The position numbers and the translations under genes are program-made. Below, in pieces: positions 7,603 through 12,830 of a DNA stretch of 12,830 nucleotides. The stretch spans positions 1-12,830 of the forward strand of contig CANCGR010000029.1 in the NCBI GenBank assembly GCA_947377625.1, in the 5' to 3' direction. This DNA is from Gammaproteobacteria bacterium (GTDB lineage Bacteria; Pseudomonadota; Gammaproteobacteria; Pseudomonadales; Pseudohongiellaceae). Within the stretch, counting starts at the first letter, position 1; every line of letters starts with the position of its first letter. The notes under the pieces are model-generated. The model was given only the letters and a program-made list of their open reading frames with translations, was not told the origin of the DNA and searched no databases.

Positions 7603-9621
7603 ATGCATTGGCAGGACAAGCTTCGGGAATTGACATGGTTTTTCTTCATCAAGCTGGATGGAGAAACCTTGCGTCTTTGGCAAAGATACCAGTTGGCCAT
7701 GGCTCCCATGACCATGATGGTGGTCTGTGTGCTGGCAGTGGCGGTGGTGGTGCGCAACATCATGATCGGCCAGGTTTCCAGTGTTGGTTCTGTGGCGGTT
7801 TTGTGCCTGTTGTTCCTCATCAGTGTTTCCAGCCTCCTCTTCAAACAGTTTTTTTTCCGGCTGATGGGGCCACTGGCACTGATCGTCATGCCGGCGATGA
7901 TCTACCAGCATTTTTCCTGGCCAGCAGGGCAGCCCTCACCGACGTTGCCGATGTTTTCAATAGCAGTGTTGTTGCAGGCCTCATCCAATAACGTTCGCAT
8001 CGGCGCTCTGTATTTGCTGACAGGTTTGGGTTTGTTGGTGCACAACAGTTTCGCGCTGCTGCTCAGTGACTGGAACAATATCTCCTTTGTGCTGGGTGTC
8101 GGCATTACCATGTGCATGTTGTATCTGGCGGCTGTCATTCTGTGGATCAGGCTGGTCAGGTTGTTCAAGGCCAGAACAAGCCTTATGGAGTCCATCCGGC
8201 AAAGTATTGAGGTCAGACGGTCACTGCTGAAAATTTTTTATGATGAAATTTCCGCTCCGCTCGACGCTTTGATCATGACAGTGGATGCGCCATCGGTAGA
8301 CTGGTCGTGCATTTCAGCTCTCAATCAAACCTTGTCACAGGCAATCGTCAAGGCTCGTGCCATCACGCTGGAAGTCGGCAGGAAACTGACGTTCTCGCCG
8401 CACACTCTGGCGAAGGAAATTGACCAGATCCGGCACGACAGCTGGATGGCGATTGTCCACAGCGCCGTGGGCGTCGTTGTGTTGCTGTTTGTGGTTTATC
8501 TGCTGGGTCCGTGGCCGATCAGGGTGCCACTGATCGTCGGCCTGGTTGTCACGCTGGCGCTTTCAAGAGCCGCCAAAACAGGAGTGAACAGTCTGTTGCT
8601 GAGAAGGCTGACCATTTATGTGCTGGCAGCATTGATAGCGTGGGCCTGCTTCCGGCGACTGGAAGTGGGTGAAGTGCTCTACAGCATCATGTATTTCATG
8701 GTTGTCATTTCCAGCGCGGTAATCATCAGCGGGATTGTGGATGCGCTCATAGTGGCCGGCTTGGCCGCGACATGCATGCTGTGGTGGTATCTGGCTGTGC
8801 CTTTGCTCCCGCATGCAGAAACAATCATTCGCTTCAATATCGTTATAGTGCTGCTGTTTACCACCATTTTCAGTGTGATCATGGGTTATTGGCTGGCCCG
8901 CATCATGGTCGAGATCAATGGCAAGGAGCAAAAACTGCTGATTGAAACCGACATGTGCCAGCGTTTGATGGCAACGCTGTTTCATGATGTTGCCAATCCT
9001 TTGCAGGTGATTATTTCGCGCGCAGAATTTGCACAGATGGGCAGGAAAAATGCCGACGATGAAAGTGTGGTCAAGGATCTTGCCTGCAAGATACGCCGTT
9101 TGCTGGAAGTGACACGTGAGCTGGAGAATATTGATCTGCATGAAACATTCTTGACGTTGGAGCCGGTGTCGCTAAAAGAAGTGTTCGACGATCTGCAGCA
9201 GATTTTTTCAGAACGGCTTGCGGCCAAAAGCATAACGCTGCATATAGAGCCGACTGGGCAGGTAGTCAACGCTCATCGGGCAGTGCTATCCATGTCGGTG
9301 TTCTCGAATTTGCTGACCAATGCGCTCAAATTCAGCCCGCGTGGCGGCAAGATCACTATTGTTTGCCATGAGGGCTCGCTGAATGCCACCCACAGCGTCT
9401 GTGTAAGCATCATTGATGAAGGCACCGGCATTCCGGCCGCCACCATTGCCAGCATGAACAGCAGTGAACTGATAGAAAGTGCGCCCGGCACCGAAGGCGA
9501 GGCAGGCCATGGACAAGGCTTGCGCCTGGCCAGTCTCTATCTGTCAAAAATGCAAGGCAAGCTGCAGTTGGACGACATCGGTGCCGTGAAAGTGCATCTG
9601 CAGAAGTCCGGTCCTGGTTAG
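7603..9621 (+). CDS. Membrane histidine kinase with an internally duplicated sensor/DHp unit
   Basis: Two-component sensor kinase, 672 residues, that should autophosphorylate on His461 and pass phosphate to an unknown response regulator. The C-terminal half is canonical: H-box LFHDVANPL (459-467), N-box SNLLTNALKFS (Asn573), G1 box IDEGTGI (604-610) and G2 box GHGQGL (635-640). Each half begins with about six hydrophobic helices (roughly 31-183 and 281-433). The first half then shows LKIFYDEISAPL (209-220), which aligns with the H-box but has Tyr213 in place of His, followed by a second helix and LTFSPHTLAKEID (262-274). That last stretch matches LTLEPVSLKEVFDD (517-530), after which the ATPase domain starts in the second copy only. 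The repeat offset is about 248 residues at the membrane helices and H-box. No PAS, HAMP or receiver domain is seen. The feruloyl esterase gene starts 30 bases after its stop; no regulator gene is adjacent. The ligand is unknown. Confidence 0.92.
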   Translation: MHWQDKLRELTWFFFIKLDGETLRLWQRYQLAMAPMTMMVVCVLAVAVVVRNIMIGQVSSVGSVAVLCLLFLISVSSLLFKQFFFRLMGPLALIVMPAMIYQHFSWPAGQPSPTLPMFSIAVLLQASSNNVRIGALYLLTGLGLLVHNSFALLLSDWNNISFVLGVGITMCMLYLAAVILWIRLVRLFKARTSLMESIRQSIEVRRSLLKIFYDEISAPLDALIMTVDAPSVDWSCISALNQTLSQAIVKARAITLEVGRKLTFSPHTLAKEIDQIRHDSWMAIVHSAVGVVVLLFVVYLLGPWPIRVPLIVGLVVTLALSRAAKTGVNSLLLRRLTIYVLAALIAWACFRRLEVGEVLYSIMYFMVVISSAVIISGIVDALIVAGLAATCMLWWYLAVPLLPHAETIIRFNIVIVLLFTTIFSVIMGYWLARIMVEINGKEQKLLIETDMCQRLMATLFHDVANPLQVIISRAEFAQMGRKNADDESVVKDLACKIRRLLEVTRELENIDLHETFLTLEPVSLKEVFDDLQQIFSERLAAKSITLHIEPTGQVVNAHRAVLSMSVFSNLLTNALKFSPRGGKITIVCHEGSLNATHSVCVSIIDEGTGIPAATIASMNSSELIESAPGTEGEAGHGQGLRLASLYLSKMQGKLQLDDIGAVKVHLQKSGPG

Positions 9622-9651
9622 GATGTTGACGACCCTCAAAGTGAGCAAGGC

Positions 9652-11232
9652 ATGAAGTCCCTTTTTTCCTTTCTGCAGAAAATATTGTTTATCACGCTGG
9701 CGCTGTGGATGAGTGCAGCCAGTGCCCAGCAGTCGGCATCGGCTTATTGCCAGGCTGCCGCATTGACACCGCTGTTGGGTGCCAGCTTGCAAATAGATAA
9801 AGTCGAGGTAGTGAATCCCGGGCAAGAGCCGGCTGAACTGCCGCCGCAAAGTGATGAGTCAAGCATGCAGAAAATGCAGTTTTGCCGGATACAAGCCGTG
9901 GCGTCGGCGGGTGAGGATTCGCAGATTCACATGGAAGTGTGGCTGCCGGCACTGGCGGCATGGAACGGCAAACTGGTTGGCACTGGCAACGGTGGCTTTA
10001 ACCCGGCGTTGAGCTACAACGACATGATGTTTGCGCTGCAGCGCGGTTATGCAGTGGTGGGCGGCGACACCGGCCACAGTGGCTCCAATGGCGGCGATGT
10101 GCGTTTTGGGCGCGGTCATCCCGAGAAAATCCGTGACTGGGCCGAGCGCTCGATCCATGTCATCACTGTCGCGGCCAAACAGATCGTTGCTGCGTTGGCC
10201 CAGCAGGCACCGACGCGCTCTTACTACTACGGTTGTAGCACCGGTGGTCATCAGGCCATGGCGGAAGTGCAGCGCTATCCTGACGATTACGACGGGTTGA
10301 TTGCCGGTGATCCTGCCAACAACCGCATACGCTGGAACGCACAATCGCTGTGGACTTATCGCGCTAATCACACGCAAGGCGAAACGCCGGCAGCCATTGT
10401 GACTTCGCAACAACAAGCGCTGGTGCGCGAGCGGGTGCTGGAAAAATGTGATGCGCTGGATGGACGGCAAGATCGTGTGATTGAAGACCCGCGTCAATGC
10501 ACATTAGCGCAAATGGATTTTGCCGCGCTGCAGTGCAAAGACGGCAATACCGCGCAGTGTCTTGCTGCCGCACAGATCACAGCGCTGGAAAAAATCTATC
10601 AGGGCTTGCGTGATCCGCTGACCGGTCAGCAGATTTATCCCGGCCTGCAACCCGGCTCTGAAGATGGCTGGGGCTTTCTCGGCAACAACCCTGCGCGCGG
10701 TGATTTCTGGCGCTATTGGGTCGACGACACTGAAGATTTTGATGTGTGGAAGTTTGATTTTGTTGCGCAGATCCGCAAGGCCGACCAGATGCTGGGCGCA
10801 GTGATTGATTCGGTAAATCCTGATCTTTCCGCGTTTGCTAACCGTGGCGGCAAGCTGATTGTCTACCACGGCTGGTCTGATTCGGCCGTGAGTCCGGTTG
10901 ATTCAATCAATTATTTTGAAAAAGTAAAAAACCACATGGGTGCGCCAGCCGTTGATGATTTTTACCGCTTGTACATGGTGCCCGGCATGGGTCATTGCGG
11001 CGGCGGCAATGGCGCTACCGTGTTCGGCAATGCCGCGCATCAGGCGCCACAGCCCGATCGCAGCAATGATCTGCTGATGGCACTCGATCACTGGGTGGAA
11101 ACCCGGCAAGCACCTGCGCACTTGCGCAGCAGCGAGATCCGCGATGGCGCGGTGGTGTCGACGCGCCTGCTGTGCCCATGGCCACTGCAAGGCGGGCCAG
11201 GCCGCGAGAGTTGTCAGGCCACCAAGCCCTAG
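9652..11232 (+). CDS. Tannase/feruloyl esterase family protein, secreted
   Basis: Serine esterase of the tannase family (PF07519 type), predicted to cleave ferulate or other hydroxycinnamate/gallate esters, for example those on arabinoxylan. The 526-residue protein has a signal peptide cleaved after SAASA (residue 25). The alpha/beta-hydrolase domain carries GCSTGG with nucleophile Ser196, Asp410 in HGWSD, and His448 in GMGHCGGG. Cys195 and Cys449 flank the Ser and His, giving the CS-D-HC arrangement in which a disulfide holds the triad together. The lid domain (about 225-385) holds CDALDGRQDRVIEDPRQC (266-283), the family calcium-binding loop. Full length and intact. It follows the kinase by 30 bases and is closed by a strong terminator, so it is probably the last gene of the PepSY-kinase-esterase unit. 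Feruloyl esterase is favoured over tannase because of the xylan genes nearby; the exact substrate cannot be read from sequence. Confidence 0.9.
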   Translation: MKSLFSFLQKILFITLALWMSAASAQQSASAYCQAAALTPLLGASLQIDKVEVVNPGQEPAELPPQSDESSMQKMQFCRIQAVASAGEDSQIHMEVWLPALAAWNGKLVGTGNGGFNPALSYNDMMFALQRGYAVVGGDTGHSGSNGGDVRFGRGHPEKIRDWAERSIHVITVAAKQIVAALAQQAPTRSYYYGCSTGGHQAMAEVQRYPDDYDGLIAGDPANNRIRWNAQSLWTYRANHTQGETPAAIVTSQQQALVRERVLEKCDALDGRQDRVIEDPRQCTLAQMDFAALQCKDGNTAQCLAAAQITALEKIYQGLRDPLTGQQIYPGLQPGSEDGWGFLGNNPARGDFWRYWVDDTEDFDVWKFDFVAQIRKADQMLGAVIDSVNPDLSAFANRGGKLIVYHGWSDSAVSPVDSINYFEKVKNHMGAPAVDDFYRLYMVPGMGHCGGGNGATVFGNAAHQAPQPDRSNDLLMALDHWVETRQAPAHLRSSEIRDGAVVSTRLLCPWPLQGGPGRESCQATKP

Positions 11233-11258
11233 CCAACGAAATTTTTTGTGAGTCCCCG

Positions 11259-11289
11259 TTGCCCCCGCTTTTGCGGGGGTAATTTTTTT
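11259..11289 (+). terminator. Rho-independent terminator after the esterase gene
   Basis: The stem TTGCCCCCGC pairs with GCGGGGGTAA (10 pairs including one G-T) around a TTTT loop and is followed at once by seven T residues. It lies 26 bases after the esterase stop and separates that unit from the flagellin gene. Confidence 0.93.
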
Positions 11290-11292
11290 GGT

Positions 11293-11319
11293 TAAGAAAA
11301 AATTTGTTGCTGCCGTTAT
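11293..11319 (+). promoter_or_regulatory. Sigma-28 (FliA) promoter of flagellin
   Basis: TAAG (11293-11296), exactly 15 bases, then GCCGTTAT (11312-11319). The sigma-28 consensus is TAAA-N15-GCCGATAA, so the spacing is exact and 9 of 12 positions match. Transcription would begin near 11327 and give an ~80-base leader. The -35 element starts four bases after the T-tract of the preceding terminator. Class III flagellar expression after hook completion is the expected regulation. Confidence 0.7.
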
Positions 11320-11391
11320 TTGAATCGCAGCACAAAGTTTTTAACCGCACTCAACCGCCGTCATGCTTTTCGAGCAGGTTGAGGCATAACT

Positions 11392-11400
11392 TACGGGGAT
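11392..11400 (+). promoter_or_regulatory. Flagellin ribosome site with CsrA-like motif
   Basis: TACGGGGAT contains the likely Shine-Dalgarno GGGGA, seven bases before the ATG. It also resembles the CsrA/RsmA RNA recognition motif (core ACARGGAUG), with GGA and the flanking AC and U kept. CsrA blocks flagellin translation in Bacillus by covering this region. Only one GGA site is visible and no clear hairpin presents it, so the CsrA reading is tentative; the ribosome-site reading is firmer. Confidence 0.45.
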
Positions 11401-11406
11401 ACATCT

Positions 11407-12807
11407 ATGGCTCAAGTCATAAACACCAATATTGCGTCGTTAAACGCGCAACGTAATTTGAACAAGTCGCAAGCCGCACTGGGGACATCCTTGCAAAGGT
11501 TGTCGTCAGGCAAACGCATCAACAGCGCCAAGGACGATGCAGCCGGGCTGGCTATATCGCAGCGTTTTAGCGCCCAGATTCGCGGTTTGGATCAGGCAGT
11601 CCGCAATTCCAACGACGGGATTTCATTGGCGCAAACCGCTGAGGGTGCGCTGGGTGAGGTCACCAACAATCTTCAACGAATCCGTGAACTTGGGGTGCAG
11701 TCAGCCAATGCCACCAACAGTTCGTCGGATCGTGCTGCCATGCAGCAGGAGGTTTCGCAGCTTGTCTCTGAAATCAACCGCATATCCGTGCAGACCAATT
11801 TCAACGGCACCAGTCTGCTCGATGGCAGCTTCGCGTCCAAAGCGTTCCAGGTCGGGGCGAACGTGGGAGAAACCATCGTGCTCTCTGCGATAACCAACGC
11901 TACCAAGGGTGGCCTGGGGCTCGATAACGGCACGGCCACAGTCACCGGCACTGCCGTGACGGCGCCTCTGAATGCCGGCGACGTGAAGATCAATGGCCAT
12001 GATGTGGGGGCGGTGGCAACCGGCTCTGCCAAAGCCATGGCTACCGCCATTCAAGCGGCGGATGCCAATGTCACGGCTACTGCGTCCACCAGCGTCAATA
12101 CCGGCACGTTCAACATCACGGCGTCCAGCTCGGGTGATTCTTACACCTTGGTGGTAGCAGGGGTGAGCATCACCGGTGCAGACACGGGCACTGGTATCAC
12201 CGGGGCCACTATGGACGCGGCGATGACTGCCGGCGGCGGTCTCGTTAACACGGCGCTGGCCTCGGCCGGCATCACCATGACCGGCAGTTTTGCAGCCGGC
12301 AACAAGACCTTTATCGATGTAGACGGCGACAACGTGGTGATTTCCTCGTCGGTGGTGGGTGGGGTTACTGGCGGTGTGGCCAGTGGCACCGGCACCAACA
12401 CGGGCACGCTCTCGCTGGCTTCTACCGGCAATGACATCAGGCTTACCGGCAATAGCCTGGCCAAGGCCGGCTTGACGGCCGGCACCACCGCCGTCACAGG
12501 TAATACTTTGGATGTCTCAACCGTGACCGGCGCCAATTTGCTGATTACGGCAGTGGATTCGGCCTTGAACACGGTGAACAGCTCACGGGCCACGCTCGGT
12601 GCGCTGCAAAACCGCTTTGAGTCGGTAGTGACCAGCTTGCAAACCTCCTCGGAGAGTCTGTCGTCGGCACGATCCCGCATCGAAGATGCTGATTTCGCGT
12701 CGGAAACCGCCACTTTGACCAAAACCCAGATCCTGCAACAGGCCGGCACCGCGATGCTGGCGCAGGCCAACCAATTGCCACAGGGGGTACTGTCACTCTT
12801 GAAGTAA
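11407..12807 (+). CDS. fliC: Flagellin
   Basis: Filament subunit, exported by the flagellar type III apparatus and polymerised at the tip; no cleavable signal peptide, as expected. The 466-residue protein is complete. The conserved N-terminal D0/D1 part (about 1-140) has the classic start MAQVINTNIASLNAQRNLN, LQRLSSGKRINSAKDDAAG and QTNFNGTSLLDG. The conserved C-terminal part (about 380-466) includes LGALQNRFE, RSRIEDADFASETA and the ending QANQLPQGVLSLLK. The middle (about 145-375) is variable, rich in Thr, Gly, Ala and Ser and nearly free of aromatic residues. It contains a flagellin IN-type motif around GDVKINGHDVG. This Ser/Thr-rich surface would suit O-glycosylation, though no glycosylation gene is in view. 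It is expressed from its own sigma-28-type promoter after a terminator, so it is probably monocistronic or the head of a flagellar unit continuing beyond the window. Confidence 0.97.
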   Translation: MAQVINTNIASLNAQRNLNKSQAALGTSLQRLSSGKRINSAKDDAAGLAISQRFSAQIRGLDQAVRNSNDGISLAQTAEGALGEVTNNLQRIRELGVQSANATNSSSDRAAMQQEVSQLVSEINRISVQTNFNGTSLLDGSFASKAFQVGANVGETIVLSAITNATKGGLGLDNGTATVTGTAVTAPLNAGDVKINGHDVGAVATGSAKAMATAIQAADANVTATASTSVNTGTFNITASSSGDSYTLVVAGVSITGADTGTGITGATMDAAMTAGGGLVNTALASAGITMTGSFAAGNKTFIDVDGDNVVISSSVVGGVTGGVASGTGTNTGTLSLASTGNDIRLTGNSLAKAGLTAGTTAVTGNTLDVSTVTGANLLITAVDSALNTVNSSRATLGALQNRFESVVTSLQTSSESLSSARSRIEDADFASETATLTKTQILQQAGTAMLAQANQLPQGVLSLLK

Positions 12808-12830
12808 TTACTTGAGTAGTTGAAGTCATA

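Noticed and set aside
11333..11364. CAAAGTTT with GCCGTCAT as an alternative sigma-28 promoter
   Set aside because: The -35 box is good, but the spacer is five bases too long and the -10 matches only 5 of 8. TAAG-N15-GCCGTTAT fits better.
1..12830. CRISPR array, tRNA/rRNA genes, insertion sequences or phage genes
   Set aside because: No regularly spaced repeats, transposase-like frames, terminal inverted repeats or cloverleaf-like segments were seen on either strand.

Overview
This window is a piece of a Gram-negative, motile, plant-polysaccharide-degrading bacterium. A gammaproteobacterium, possibly of the Cellvibrionaceae type, is most likely. The reasons are a secreted GH67 alpha-glucuronidase, a GH43 xylosidase and a GPH sugar symporter in one operon, a PepSY membrane protein, a tannase-family feruloyl esterase, and a flagellin preceded by a sigma-28-type promoter. 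The taxonomic placement is inferred from gene content and protein flavour only.

Left half (positions 1 to 6350, minus strand): a xylan side-chain and xylo-oligosaccharide operon. In transcription order it holds an exported alpha-glucuronidase (aguA, GH67), a short leader with a (CAA)7 tract, a GPH-family sugar:cation symporter, a cytoplasmic GH43 beta-xylosidase (xynB-like), and a xylulokinase (xylB) cut by the window edge. The last three genes are joined by two successive 4-base ATGA stop/start overlaps. The implied route is: remove (methyl)glucuronic acid outside the cytoplasm, import the xylo-oligosaccharide, split it to xylose inside, isomerise it (no isomerase in this window), and phosphorylate xylulose.

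Divergent spacer (6351 to 6613): it contains a 12-bp perfect palindrome resembling the XylR box reported for xylan genes of xanthomonads. It also contains a 40-codon open stretch that looks faintly like a fragment of a GH10 xylanase. The two overlap, and which is biologically meaningful is open.

Right half (6614 to 12807, plus strand): a four-helix PepSY membrane protein, a 672-residue membrane histidine kinase, and a secreted tannase/feruloyl esterase lie in a row with 83-base and 30-base gaps. A strong intrinsic terminator closes this group. A sigma-28 promoter then starts immediately and drives a complete flagellin gene.

The most unusual object is the histidine kinase. It appears to be an internal tandem duplication: six membrane helices plus a dimerisation/phosphoacceptor domain, twice, about 248 residues apart. 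The first copy has Tyr instead of the phosphorylatable His and no ATPase domain. The second copy is complete and looks active. No response regulator gene is adjacent.
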